This document shows positions 25,283 to 33,659 of a stretch of DNA of 58,011 bases, one piece after another; position 1 is the stretch's first letter, and the number at the start of each line of letters is the position of its first letter. The notes beneath the pieces are model-generated. The model did no database searches and was not told the origin of the DNA. It saw only the letters and a program-made list of their open reading frames with translations. This DNA is from an uncultured bacterium (GTDB taxonomy: Bacteria; Planctomycetota; JAJSAM01; JAJVHW01), in contig CALKVK010000028.1 in assembly GCA_937996235.1 (NCBI GenBank), positions 1 to 58,011 on the forward strand. Reading direction: 5' to 3'. The position numbers and the translations under genes were made by a program.

Positions 25283-26539
25283 GTGATCCACTACGTCTCC
25301 ACGAACGGCATCGGCAACGCGTGGGTGGCCGAGGAGTTCCTCGCCGTCCGCCGCGCCGGGATCCCGTGCGTCCTCCACTCGATGCGCCCGCCGCACCAGA
25401 ACTTCTTCGGCTCCGAGGAGGCGCGCCGGGTGAACGCGGAGACGCGGCTGCTCTACCCGCTGCCGCCGCTGCGGCTCGCGCTCTCGCTGCTGCTCGCGCC
25501 GCTGCTGTTCCACGTCCGCTTCGCCGCGTGCCTCGGCAACGCGCTCTGCGCACCGCGCGAGAACCGGCGCGCGCGCGCCGCGTGCATCGCCCACCTCGCC
25601 GTCGCGTGCGACTGGGCGCGGCGCCTGCGCGGCGAGCGCGTGGACCTGATCCACGCACAGTGGATCCAGTCGTCGGGCACGATCGGCTGGTACGCGGCGC
25701 GCCTCCTCGGAGTGCCGTTCAGCTTCACCGGCCACGCGGTCGACCTGTTCCGCGAGCGCGTGGCGCTGCGCGACAAGATCCGCGACGCGGCGTTCATCGT
25801 GTGCATCTCCGAGTTCCACCGGCGCTTCTACGTCGAGGAGGGCGCCGAGCCGTCGAAGCTGCACGTCGTCTACTGCGGCATCGACACGACCGACTTCGGC
25901 TTCCGCGAGCGGCGTCCGGCGCCGCGCCCGCGCGTGCTCTCCTTCGGGCGCCTCGTCGAGAAGAAGGGCATGGACACGCTCGTCGAAGCGTGCGCGCTGC
26001 TCCGCGGGCGCGGCGTCGCGTTCGAGTGCGAGATCGCCGGCGACGGTCCCGAGGAGGCGCGGCTCCGCGCGCTCGTGGCGGAGCGCGAACTCGGCGACAC
26101 CGTGACGATCACGGGCCGGCCGCTCCTGCAGGAGGACATCCCGGAGTGGCTCGCGGGCGGGCACGTCTTCGCGCAGCCGTGCTGCTGGTCGCACGACAAC
26201 GACGTCGACGGCATCCCGCGTTCACTGATGGAGGCGATGGCGTCGGGGCTCCCGGCCGTCTCGACGCGCATCGCGGGCATCCCCGACCTCGTCGAGGACG
26301 ACGTCTCCGGTCTGCTCGTCGAGCCGCGCGACGCGAACGCGCTCGCCGCGGCGCTCGAGCGGCTGCTCACCGACGCGCCGCTCGCAGCGCGCCTGGCCCG
26401 CGGCGGGCGCGAGCGCGTGCTCGAGCGCTTCGACCTGCGCACCTGCCTCGAGCCGCTGTTCGCGCTGTTCCGCGCCCGGCTCCGCGGCGGCGCGGCGCAG
26501 CCGGGCTACCATCGCACCGCCGCGCAGGTGAACTTATGA
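25283..26539 (+). CDS. GT4-family glycosyltransferase
   Basis: 418-residue GT-B enzyme. The C-terminal domain shows RVLSFGRLVEKKGMDTLVEACALL, EIAGDGPEEARLRALV and the E-x7-E segment GIPRSLMEAMASGLPAVSTRIAGIPDLV. The N-terminal domain has VDLIHAQWIQSSGTIGWYAARLLGVPFSFTGHAVDLF, as in colanic-acid WcaL-type transferases. The GTG at 25283 directly precedes the first beta-strand (VIHYVSTNGIG); in-frame TTG at 25208 is a less likely alternative. The stop overlaps the next ATG, tying it to the heptose genes, so it might transfer heptose. That is inferred only from position. Confidence 0.87.
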   Translation: MIHYVSTNGIGNAWVAEEFLAVRRAGIPCVLHSMRPPHQNFFGSEEARRVNAETRLLYPLPPLRLALSLLLAPLLFHVRFAACLGNALCAPRENRRARAACIAHLAVACDWARRLRGERVDLIHAQWIQSSGTIGWYAARLLGVPFSFTGHAVDLFRERVALRDKIRDAAFIVCISEFHRRFYVEEGAEPSKLHVVYCGIDTTDFGFRERRPAPRPRVLSFGRLVEKKGMDTLVEACALLRGRGVAFECEIAGDGPEEARLRALVAERELGDTVTITGRPLLQEDIPEWLAGGHVFAQPCCWSHDNDVDGIPRSLMEAMASGLPAVSTRIAGIPDLVEDDVSGLLVEPRDANALAAALERLLTDAPLAARLARGGRERVLERFDLRTCLEPLFALFRARLRGGAAQPGYHRTAAQVNL

Positions 26540-27513
26540 TCATCACGCAGACGCCGTTCCGCATCAGCTTCGCAGGCGGGGGGACCGACCTCCCCGCGTT
26601 CTACCGCAACGAGTGGGGCGCGGTGCTCTCGACGGCGCTCAAGCGGCACATGTACGTGACCGTCCACACGCGCTTCGAGCACGACGTGCGCGTCAGCTAC
26701 TCGAAGACGGAGATCGCGCGCGAGGTCGACGCCATCCGCCACGAGCTCGTGCGCGAGGCGATGCGTGCGACCGGCACCGGGCCGCCGCTCGAGGTGACGA
26801 CCGTCGCCGACGTGCCCGCGGGCACGGGCCTCGGATCGAGCAGCACGCTGACGGTGGGGCTCCTGAACGCGCTGAACGCGCACCGCGGGCGCGTGACGGG
26901 GCGCGCCGAGCTCGCGGCCGAGGCGTGCCGGATCGAGATCGAGGTGCTGGGACATCCGATCGGGAAGCAGGACCAGTACGCCGCGGCGTACGGCGGCATC
27001 AACTACGTGCGCTTCGAGCCCGACGGCACGGTGCACGTGGAGCCGGTGCTGTGCGCACCGGAGCGGCGCCGCGAGATCGAGCAGCACTCGATCATGGCGT
27101 ACACGGGGCAGCGGCGCAGCGCGAGCGACATCCTCGAGAAGCAGAGCGCGGGGACGGGCGACCGCATGCCGGTGCTGCGCGCGATGCGCGACATCGCGGG
27201 AGCGATGCGCGACGTGCTCGGCGGCAGCGCGCCGCTGACCGAGTTCGGGCGCCTGCTCGACGAGGGCTGGCAGCTCAAGCGCTCGCTCGGCTTCGGCATC
27301 GCGACGTCGGACGTCGACGCGTGGTACGCGGCGGCACGCGCCGCCGGCGCGTGGGGCGGCAAGCTCCTCGGCGCGGGCGGTGGCGGGTTCGTGTACCTGC
27401 TCGCGCCGCCCGAGCGGCACGCGGCGATCCTCGACGCGCTCGGCCGTCCGCAGACGCTGCCCGTGGAGTTCGATCCGGCGGGCAGCCGCATCGTGTTCGT
27501 CAGCGACTCGTGA
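26536..27513 (+). CDS. hddA: D-glycero-alpha-D-manno-heptose 7-phosphate kinase (GHMP family)
   Basis: 325-residue GHMP-superfamily kinase, predicted to phosphorylate D-glycero-D-manno-heptose 7-phosphate at C1 (alpha), the second step to GDP-heptose. It opens TQTPFRISFAGGGTDLPAFY, the HddA signature. The ATP loop is VADVPAGTGLGSSSTLTVGLL and the C-terminal motif 3 is GGKLLGAGGGGFVYLL. GmhA, HddC-like and GmhB genes surround it. The ATG overlaps the preceding stop by ATGA. The nearby TACCAT at 26507-26512, followed by CGC, may add an internal promoter. Fucose kinases are related, but the neighbours favour heptose. Confidence 0.88.
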   Translation: MIITQTPFRISFAGGGTDLPAFYRNEWGAVLSTALKRHMYVTVHTRFEHDVRVSYSKTEIAREVDAIRHELVREAMRATGTGPPLEVTTVADVPAGTGLGSSSTLTVGLLNALNAHRGRVTGRAELAAEACRIEIEVLGHPIGKQDQYAAAYGGINYVRFEPDGTVHVEPVLCAPERRREIEQHSIMAYTGQRRSASDILEKQSAGTGDRMPVLRAMRDIAGAMRDVLGGSAPLTEFGRLLDEGWQLKRSLGFGIATSDVDAWYAAARAAGAWGGKLLGAGGGGFVYLLAPPERHAAILDALGRPQTLPVEFDPAGSRIVFVSDS

Positions 27514-28244
27514 TGCCGCCCGCGCCCCACGCCCTGGTGCTCGCCGCGGGCTACGGCCTGCGCCTGCGTCCGATCACGGAGACGACGCCGAAGTGCATGG
27601 TCGAGATCGGCGGGCGGCCGCTGCTCGACCACTGGGTGCACGCGCTCCTCCACGCGGGCGTGCGGCGCGCCGTCGTGAACACGCACCACCTGCCGGAGCC
27701 CGTGGCCGCGTACGCGCGTCATGTCCGTGAGACGACGCCGCTCGAGCTCCACGACGCGTTCGAGGAGACGCTGCTCGGCTCGGGCGGGACGCTCGCCCGC
27801 CATCGCGACCTGGCCGACGGCACCGACTGCGTGGTGATCGTGTACGCCGACAACCTGAGCGCCGTGGACCTGCGGGCGCTCGTGGCGGAGCACCGCGCGC
27901 AGCGCCATCCGTTCACGATGGCGCTGTTCCGCGCCGAGAACCCGCGTGCGTGCGGGATCGCCACGCTCGCGGACGACGGCACCGTGACCGCGTTCACGGA
28001 GAAGCCCGAGCAGCCCGCGAGCGACCTGGCGAACGCCGGCGTCTACGTGCTCGACGCGGACGCGTACCGCGAGGCGGCGGACCTCGGCGGCGCGGACATC
28101 GGCTTCGACGTGCTGCCGCGCTTCGTGGGGCGCATGCACGGCAGCCCGATCCGCGGCTACCACCGCGACGTCGGGACGCTCGCCGCGCTCGAACGCGCGC
28201 GCGCCGACTTCGCCGCGGGTCTCGTCACGGGAGGCGGCGCATGA
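27513..28244 (+). CDS. hddC: Heptose-1-phosphate guanylyltransferase-like nucleotidyltransferase
   Basis: 243-residue sugar-1-phosphate nucleotidyltransferase. The N-terminus carries the pyrophosphorylase loop VLAAGYGLRLRPITETTPKCMVEIGGRPLL, with the metal-binding VIVYADNLS and substrate-site FTEKPEQPASDLANAGVYVLD further on. Its place between hddA and gmhB supports activation of D-glycero-alpha-D-manno-heptose 1-phosphate as GDP-heptose, although sequence alone does not exclude GDP-mannose or glucose-1-phosphate. The ATG at 27513 overlaps the hddA TGA; a GTG at 27510 would add one residue. The stop overlaps the gmhB start. Confidence 0.8.
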   Translation: MPPAPHALVLAAGYGLRLRPITETTPKCMVEIGGRPLLDHWVHALLHAGVRRAVVNTHHLPEPVAAYARHVRETTPLELHDAFEETLLGSGGTLARHRDLADGTDCVVIVYADNLSAVDLRALVAEHRAQRHPFTMALFRAENPRACGIATLADDGTVTAFTEKPEQPASDLANAGVYVLDADAYREAADLGGADIGFDVLPRFVGRMHGSPIRGYHRDVGTLAALERARADFAAGLVTGGGA

Positions 28245-28834
28245 GGCCCGCCGTCTTCTTCGACCGCGACGGGACGCTCGTCGAGCACGTGCACTACCTG
28301 AACCGCCCCGACCAGATCCGCGTGCTGCCGCGCGTGCCCGCTCTGCTGCGTGGGCTGCACGCCGCGGGATACGCGTGCGTGGTCGTCACGAACCAGGCGG
28401 CGATCGGCAAGGGACTGCTCACGGTCGACGGGCTGCACGAGATCCAGGAGGAGCTCGCACGGCAGCTCGCGGTCGAGGGCGCGCAGCTCGACGGCTGGTA
28501 CTACTGCCCCGAGGTGCGGCGGAGCGACGACATCGAGGAGCTCGAGCACCCGGACAGGAAGCCCGGTCCCGGCATGCTGCTGCGGGCGGCGGCCGAGCTC
28601 GGTCTCGACGTCGGCGCGAGCTGGATGGTCGGCGACATGCTGAGCGACACGCTCGCGGGACGCAACGCGGGCTGCCTGCGCACGGTGCTCGTGTCGCGGG
28701 CGGAGGGTGACGAGCGCGCGCGTCTCGCGGCGCACGCGTCGGTGGACCACGTGGTGCGCGACGTCGGCGACGTCCTCGCCCTCGTCCTCGCCGCGCGCGC
28801 GACGACGCCGGACGGCGCACGGGAGGAGTCATGA
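28241..28834 (+). CDS. gmhB: D,D-heptose 1,7-bisphosphate phosphatase (HAD superfamily)
   Basis: 197-residue HAD phosphatase removing the C7 phosphate of heptose 1,7-bisphosphate. The catalytic DxD motif is FFDRDGTLVEHVHYL, motif II is VVTNQAAIGKG, and the lysine/motif III region is RKPGPGMLLRAAAELGLD...WMVGDMLSDTLAGRNAG. The loop that normally binds zinc through three Cys and a His is here YYCPEVRRSDDIEELEHPDRKPGPG, with only one Cys, so zinc binding looks lost. ATGA-type overlaps join it to hddC and galE. The enzyme call is good; anomer specificity is inferred from the GDP-heptose context. Confidence 0.85.
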   Translation: MRPAVFFDRDGTLVEHVHYLNRPDQIRVLPRVPALLRGLHAAGYACVVVTNQAAIGKGLLTVDGLHEIQEELARQLAVEGAQLDGWYYCPEVRRSDDIEELEHPDRKPGPGMLLRAAAELGLDVGASWMVGDMLSDTLAGRNAGCLRTVLVSRAEGDERARLAAHASVDHVVRDVGDVLALVLAARATTPDGAREES

Positions 28835-29826
28835 GGGTTCTCTGCACCGGTGGGGCGGGCTACGTGGGGAGCGCGTGTCTGCGGCACCTGCTGCGCCACG
28901 GCCTCGAGGCGTTCGCGTACGACGACCTCAGCGAGGGCCGCGCGGCGGCGGTGCCGGACGCGGACCGCCGCCTCGTCGTCGGCAGCATCCTCGACCGCCC
29001 ACTGCTCGAGCGCACGCTGCGCGACCGCGCCATCGACGCCGTGATGCACTTCGCCGCGGTCGCCTCGGTACCGGAGTCGATCGCGCGTCCCGCCGAGTAC
29101 TGGGAGATCAACGTCGTCGGCACGAAGAACGTGCTCGACGCGATGCGCGCGGCGGGCGTCGCGAGCGTCGTGTTCTCGAGCACTGCGGCGACGTACGCGT
29201 TCTCGGACCGCATGCCGCTCGAGGAGGACGACCTGCAGGCGCCGGTCACGCCGTACGGCACCACGAAGCTCGCGTGCGAGCGCATGCTCGACGAGTACCG
29301 CACTGCGTACGGCATCGCCTTCACCGCGATGCGCTACTTCAATGCGTCGGGTGCCGACGAGGACGGCGAATTCGGCGAGGACCGCCGCGCCGAGACGCAC
29401 CTGATCCCGCTCGTGCTCTACGCTGCCGTCGGGCGACGCGAGAAGGTGATGGTGTTCGGCGACGACTGGCCGACGCGCGACGGCACCTGCGTGCGCGACT
29501 ACGTGCACGTGGACGACATCGCGCAGGCGCACCGCCTCGCGCTGGCGGCGCACCGGCCCGGCGTCGGGCGCTTCTACAACATCGGGTCGAGCAGCGGCGC
29601 CACCGTGCGCGAGATCGTCACCGCGTGCGAGCGTGCCGCGGGACGCCCGATCCGCACGGAGACGGCGCCGCGCCGGCCGGGCGACCCGGCCGTGCTGATC
29701 GCGAGCAGCGACCGGCTGCGCCGCGAGCTCGGGTGGGAGCCGCGGCTGCCGTCGGTCGACGACATCGTCGGCACGGCGTACCGCTGGCACAGCCGCTACC
29801 CCGGCGGCTACGCCGACAAGCGCTGA
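28831..29826 (+). CDS. galE: UDP-glucose 4-epimerase (extended SDR)
   Basis: 331-residue extended short-chain dehydrogenase. The NAD-binding GGAGYVGSACLRHLL, catalytic Ser-Tyr-Lys (VVFSSTAATYAF and TPYGTTKLACE) and the GalE-type MRYFNASGAD, RDYVHVDDIAQAH and RFYNIGSSSG segments are present. It would interconvert UDP-Glc and UDP-Gal, or the N-acetyl forms, to supply the glycosyltransferases. The ATG overlaps the gmhB stop. The stop lies only 8 bases from the end of the convergent minus-strand operon. Confidence 0.88.
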   Translation: MRVLCTGGAGYVGSACLRHLLRHGLEAFAYDDLSEGRAAAVPDADRRLVVGSILDRPLLERTLRDRAIDAVMHFAAVASVPESIARPAEYWEINVVGTKNVLDAMRAAGVASVVFSSTAATYAFSDRMPLEEDDLQAPVTPYGTTKLACERMLDEYRTAYGIAFTAMRYFNASGADEDGEFGEDRRAETHLIPLVLYAAVGRREKVMVFGDDWPTRDGTCVRDYVHVDDIAQAHRLALAAHRPGVGRFYNIGSSSGATVREIVTACERAAGRPIRTETAPRRPGDPAVLIASSDRLRRELGWEPRLPSVDDIVGTAYRWHSRYPGGYADKR

Positions 29827-29834
29827 TCTGCGCG

Positions 29835-30785
29835 TCAGTGTGCCGGCCGCATCCCGAGCGCGTGGCGCAGCATGTCGCGCAGCGCGTGCGGCGGGTCCGT
29901 GTCGGGCCGCCGCTGCAGCGCGCGGCGCACGCGCCACGTGGCGAAGCCGCCGATCCAGAACAGGTCGGCCAGCGCGAGATACAGCCGCCCGTGGTGCTTG
30001 CGGAGGTAGTGGCGCCGCGAATCCAGCCAGAAGCGCGGCAGCGGGCGCGACGTGTCGCGCACTCCCGTCGCGACGCCGCCGATGTGCGCGACGCGGCTCT
30101 CGCGCACGTAGTGCACCTCGAAGCCCGCACGCGTCGCGCGGCGGCACAGGTCCGTCTCCTCGAAGTAGAGGAAGAACGTCTCGTCGAAGAGCCCGATCGT
30201 CTCGAGCGCGCTGCGGCGCAGCATGCAGCTCGCGCCGGTCACCCAGTCCACGGGGCCGGAGCGCTCGGGCAGCGGTGTGCGCGACGTGTGCGCCGCCAGA
30301 AGGCGCGTGACGAAGCCGAGGCGCACGCCGCGCTCGAGCTCCGACAGCGCGTTCGGATAGCGGAACGCCGTGCTGCGCAGCTCGCCGTCGCCGCCGTGGA
30401 CGGCGCTCCCGGCGACGGCGACGTTCGGGTGCGCGTCCATGTGCGCGACGAGCGCGGCCGCGGCGCCCGGGTCCGGCTCGGCGTCGGGGTTCAGCAGGTA
30501 GAGGTACTCCGGCGCGTCCGGCGCTGCGAGTGCGGCCCGCAGGGCGACGTTGTTGCCGGCGCCGAATCCGCCGTTCACGGGCGACACGACGAGTCGGACG
30601 GGCACCGCCGTCGGCTCGGCGGCGAGACCTGCCGCGAGCGTCTCGGCCGAGCCGTCGCGCGAGTCGTTCTCGACCACGTCCACGCGGCACGCGCCGAGCG
30701 GTGCGAGGTCCGCGGCGAGCGCGCGCGCCGCGCGCAGCGTGAGCTCGGGCGTGCGGTAGTTGACGATGACGCCGAGGACGCGCAT
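29835..30785 (-). CDS. GT2-family glycosyltransferase (rhamnosyltransferase-like)
   Basis: 316-residue GT-A enzyme of the WbbL/RfbF-like group. Visible are VLGVIVNYRTPELTLRAARALA, VDVVENDSRDGSAE, the metal-binding LLNPDAEPDPGAAAALV, and the acceptor region WVTGASCMLRRSALETIGLFDETFFLYFEETDLCRR. Such enzymes often transfer rhamnose, galactofuranose or similar sugars. It is the last gene of the minus-strand operon beginning with the carrier protein at 33436 and starts 7 bases after the deacetylase stop. Confidence 0.88.
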   Translation of the reverse strand: MRVLGVIVNYRTPELTLRAARALAADLAPLGACRVDVVENDSRDGSAETLAAGLAAEPTAVPVRLVVSPVNGGFGAGNNVALRAALAAPDAPEYLYLLNPDAEPDPGAAAALVAHMDAHPNVAVAGSAVHGGDGELRSTAFRYPNALSELERGVRLGFVTRLLAAHTSRTPLPERSGPVDWVTGASCMLRRSALETIGLFDETFFLYFEETDLCRRATRAGFEVHYVRESRVAHIGGVATGVRDTSRPLPRFWLDSRRHYLRKHHGRLYLALADLFWIGGFATWRVRRALQRRPDTDPPHALRDMLRHALGMRPAH

Positions 30786-30792
30786 CAGCCGG

Positions 30793-31677
30793 TCACCCGA
30801 CGTGCGGCCAGCGCGGGCCGAGTGCGCGCCCCGTGAGCCCTGCGCGGTCGGCCCACTGCGCCGCCCGGCCGAGGATGCGCGCGACGAGCGGCCGCGGCAG
30901 CGTGTCGACGACGAGTCCGTTGCGCGTCGCGTCCGCCACGTGGTCCGCGTACAGCGCGTCGCCGAGCGCCTCGTCGAGCGGGCACCAGCGTGCGCCTTCG
31001 GCGTGGAGCGCGCGCAGGGCACTCGCACCGAAGCGGTCCCACACGAGTCCGAAGTGGAGGTACGCCACCTGCGCGACGTCGCGCGCGGCGGCGCCGTGCG
31101 TCCGCGCCGTCGCACGTCGCACGCTCGCGCGCACCACCGCGAGGTACCTGTGCTCGATCGCGGCGACGCGTGTGGTGTCGCCCGCGGCGAGCGCGGCGGC
31201 GAGCGGCTCCTCGAAGCGGTGGTCGAAGAGGTCGGTGGACGCCGGCGCGATGCGGTAGCCGAGGTCCTCGATGCCGCGCTGCAGCCGCGCGCGCGCGGCC
31301 GCGTCGGCGCCGCGGTCGAGATAGGGGAAGCGCAGCCAGCGCGTGCGTCCCGCGTCGAAGGCGCCGACGTCGCGCAGCAGGGCGTCGCACGCCTCGATCG
31401 AGCGCAGCGTCGCGTCCACGTCGCGTGCGCTCGACGCATGGTGGTCGTCGGTGTGGTTGCCGAGCTCGTAGCCGGCGTCGAGCCAGCGCTCGAGGACGTC
31501 CTCGGCGCCGCGCGCGGCGCGACCGATCACGAACGCGACGCAGTGCGCGACGCCCGCCGCCCGGAACGTGTCGCGCAGGCGGTCCATGCGCGCCGGCTCC
31601 GGCGGGTGGCCGGGCAGCGCGTCGATGCTCGGCGCGTCGTCGCAGGTCAGCGCGATGCGCGTCGGGGCGGCGCTCAT
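30793..31677 (-). CDS. Polysaccharide deacetylase (NodB homology)
   Basis: 294-residue NodB-type (CE4) hydrolase without an evident signal peptide. Catalytic-base Asp and first metal ligand appear in IALTCDDAPS, the His pair in GNHTDDHH, and the third motif in LRFPYLDRG. It would remove acetyl groups from amino sugars of the glycan, perhaps creating free amines for later acylation by neighbouring enzymes. The absence of an export signal points to a cytoplasmic lipid-linked intermediate as substrate. The ATG overlaps the ligase stop (ATGA). Confidence 0.8.
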   Translation of the reverse strand: MSAAPTRIALTCDDAPSIDALPGHPPEPARMDRLRDTFRAAGVAHCVAFVIGRAARGAEDVLERWLDAGYELGNHTDDHHASSARDVDATLRSIEACDALLRDVGAFDAGRTRWLRFPYLDRGADAAARARLQRGIEDLGYRIAPASTDLFDHRFEEPLAAALAAGDTTRVAAIEHRYLAVVRASVRRATARTHGAAARDVAQVAYLHFGLVWDRFGASALRALHAEGARWCPLDEALGDALYADHVADATRNGLVVDTLPRPLVARILGRAAQWADRAGLTGRALGPRWPHVG

Positions 31678-33173
31678 CGCAGCGCCCCGAGCGCGGGCGG
31701 CGGCGCGTCGCGCAGCACCTGGCGGCGCAGCTTGCCCGACGCGGTACGCGGCAGCTCCGCCACCCGCACGTACTCGCGCGGCACCTGGTGCTCGGCGAGG
31801 CGCCCGCGCAGCCACGCCGTGAGCTCGTCGGCCGCGACGTCCGCGTCACACACGAGGAACGCGCGCACGTGCTCGCCGAGCACCCCGCGCGGGTCGGGCG
31901 CGCCGACGCAGCCCGCGTCGCGCACCTGCGGGTGCTCGCGCAGCGCGGACTCGACGCTCTCGGGCGAGACCTTCAGCCCGCCGACGTTGACGACGTCGCC
32001 CTTGCGCCCGAGCAGCCGCACGTTGCCCGCGGCGTCGAGCGTGCCGAGGTCGCCGGTGCGCAGCCAGCCGTCGTGGAAGGCGGCGCGCGTGAGGTCGTCG
32101 CGCTCGAAGTAGCCGAGCATGACGACGTCGCCGCGCACCTCGATCTCGCCGGGCGTGCCGTGCGGCGCGCACGTGCCGTCGTCGGAGGCGACGCGGATCT
32201 CGACGCCGGGCGACGCGCGGCCGACCGCGTCGGGGGTGGCGGCATCCGCGCGGAGCTCGCGGAACGCGGCGCGCGAGGCCTCCGTCAGGCCGTAGTGATG
32301 GCAGAGGCGCGTGTGCGGCAGGTGCTCGAGGAGCCAGTCGCGCTCGGGCGCGGCGAGCGGCGCGCTGCCGATCTCCACGTAGCGCACGTGGCTCGCGAGG
32401 TCCGCGAGGCGTGCGCCGAGCACGCGGCGCAGGAGCGCGAGGCCCGCGGGGACGAGTGCGAGTCCCGTGGCACGGAGCGTCGCGAGCCTCTGCCAGACCT
32501 GCGCCGGGTTGCGCATTCCGGGGTCGACGACGAGCCGGTGGCCGACGCGCGCCATGCAGCGCAGGCGGCCGAGCCCGAACGAGTGCCCGAGCGGGAGCGG
32601 GCAGACCTCCACGTCGTCGGGGCCCGCACCGACGAACGCGTTGATGTTGCGCGCCGCCGCCGCGATGTTGCGGTGGGTCAGGAGCACGCCCTTCGGCGTG
32701 CCGCTGGTGCCGGTCGTGAAGAGCAGGTCGGCGGGCTCGTCCGGGCGCGCGTCGGAGCCGCCGGACGCGCCGGCGTCGCGGCCGGCCGCGACGTAGGCTC
32801 CGAGGTCTGCGCGGCGCGCGCCGACGTCGGGCGTCTCGGCGTCCGCGAGCACGAGCGCGGGGTGCGCGAGCTGCAGCGCGGCGGCGAGCCCGTCGGCGCC
32901 GGCGTCGGGGCCCAGGGGCACAGCGACCGCACCGGCCGCATGCGTGCCGAAGTAGGCGGTGACGAGGTCCGCGCCGTTGCGCGCCACGAGCGCGACGCGG
33001 TCGCCGCGCCGCACGCCGTCCGCGCGCAACCGGGCGGCGACGCCGTGGGCGGCCGCCACCAGGTCGCGCAGACGCAGCTCCGCGCCGGGCGTCGTCAGGC
33101 ACACGTCGCCGGGGCGCTCCGCTGCGTGCCGCTCGAGCTCCTCGACGAGCGGGCGCGGCGCGTCGGCCGTCAC
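31674..33173 (-). CDS. AMP-forming acyl/aryl/aminoacyl ligase (ANL superfamily)
   Basis: 499-residue adenylate-forming enzyme. The P-loop is LLFTTGTSGTPKGVLLTHRN, followed by HHYGLTEAS (motif A5), GWLRTGDLG (A7), GRKGDVVNVGGLKVSPESVE (A8) and the catalytic C-terminal Lys in TASGKLRRQ. It overlaps the stand-alone carrier-protein gene by GTGA, so it most likely activates a carboxylic acid and loads it on that carrier. Exosortase-associated loci commonly contain an AMP-forming ligase with a carrier protein. The acid is unknown. It is also a candidate to load the second carrier domain of the NRPS at 45219, which lacks its own adenylation domain; that is speculation. Confidence 0.85.
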   Translation of the reverse strand: MTADAPRPLVEELERHAAERPGDVCLTTPGAELRLRDLVAAAHGVAARLRADGVRRGDRVALVARNGADLVTAYFGTHAAGAVAVPLGPDAGADGLAAALQLAHPALVLADAETPDVGARRADLGAYVAAGRDAGASGGSDARPDEPADLLFTTGTSGTPKGVLLTHRNIAAAARNINAFVGAGPDDVEVCPLPLGHSFGLGRLRCMARVGHRLVVDPGMRNPAQVWQRLATLRATGLALVPAGLALLRRVLGARLADLASHVRYVEIGSAPLAAPERDWLLEHLPHTRLCHHYGLTEASRAAFRELRADAATPDAVGRASPGVEIRVASDDGTCAPHGTPGEIEVRGDVVMLGYFERDDLTRAAFHDGWLRTGDLGTLDAAGNVRLLGRKGDVVNVGGLKVSPESVESALREHPQVRDAGCVGAPDPRGVLGEHVRAFLVCDADVAADELTAWLRGRLAEHQVPREYVRVAELPRTASGKLRRQVLRDAPPPALGALR

Positions 33174-33436
33174 GCGGAGGCTCTCACCGCCCCGAGCCGG
33201 ACCAGGAGTCGCTGCACCGACGCGACGTCCTCGACCTCCAGGATCTCCTCAGGACCGAGCTGCGCCCCGAACTCGGACTCGAGCGCCATCACCAGCTCGA
33301 GGTGCGCCATCGAGTCCCACGCCGGGATCGTGGCGGGCGAGCTCGTGGCGCGCACGTCCTCCGGGGCGATCCGGAACACGCGGGCGACGAGCCGGCGGAT
33401 CTGGGGGTCCACGTCCGAGGGGGGGTCCACGTCCAA
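33170..33436 (-). CDS. Acyl/peptidyl carrier protein
   Basis: Small stand-alone carrier of about 88 residues. The phosphopantetheine attachment Ser lies in WDSMAHLELVMALE, with a typical four-helix pattern around it (IRRLVARVFRIAPEDV..., EEILEVEDVASVQRLL). The start is chosen as TTG at 33436 because GGAGG lies 5 bases upstream; GTG codons at 33430 and 33412 are alternatives. It is the first gene of the operon with the ligase, deacetylase and GT2, divergent from the GNAT gene at 33660. It carries whatever acid the ligase activates. Confidence 0.82.
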   Translation of the reverse strand: MDVDPPSDVDPQIRRLVARVFRIAPEDVRATSSPATIPAWDSMAHLELVMALESEFGAQLGPEEILEVEDVASVQRLLVRLGAVRASA

Positions 33437-33659
33437 GGGGGCCTCCGTGGGCTGGGGGCGGAGTGTAGCCGAGCCGGGTCCGGGGACGGTCCGAGTCGGG
33501 GGGCGCCGCCGCGGCTGCGCCCGGCCTCTCCATCGGGTCCCGGCGGGGCGCGGGCTGAGCCTGCGGGGGCAGGGCCGCCGACGCGGCCGGTCCGCGCTGC
33601 CCGATCGCGCGCGCCCGGGGTACGCTGCCCGCCTCTCCCAGGCTGCACCCGGAGCGACC

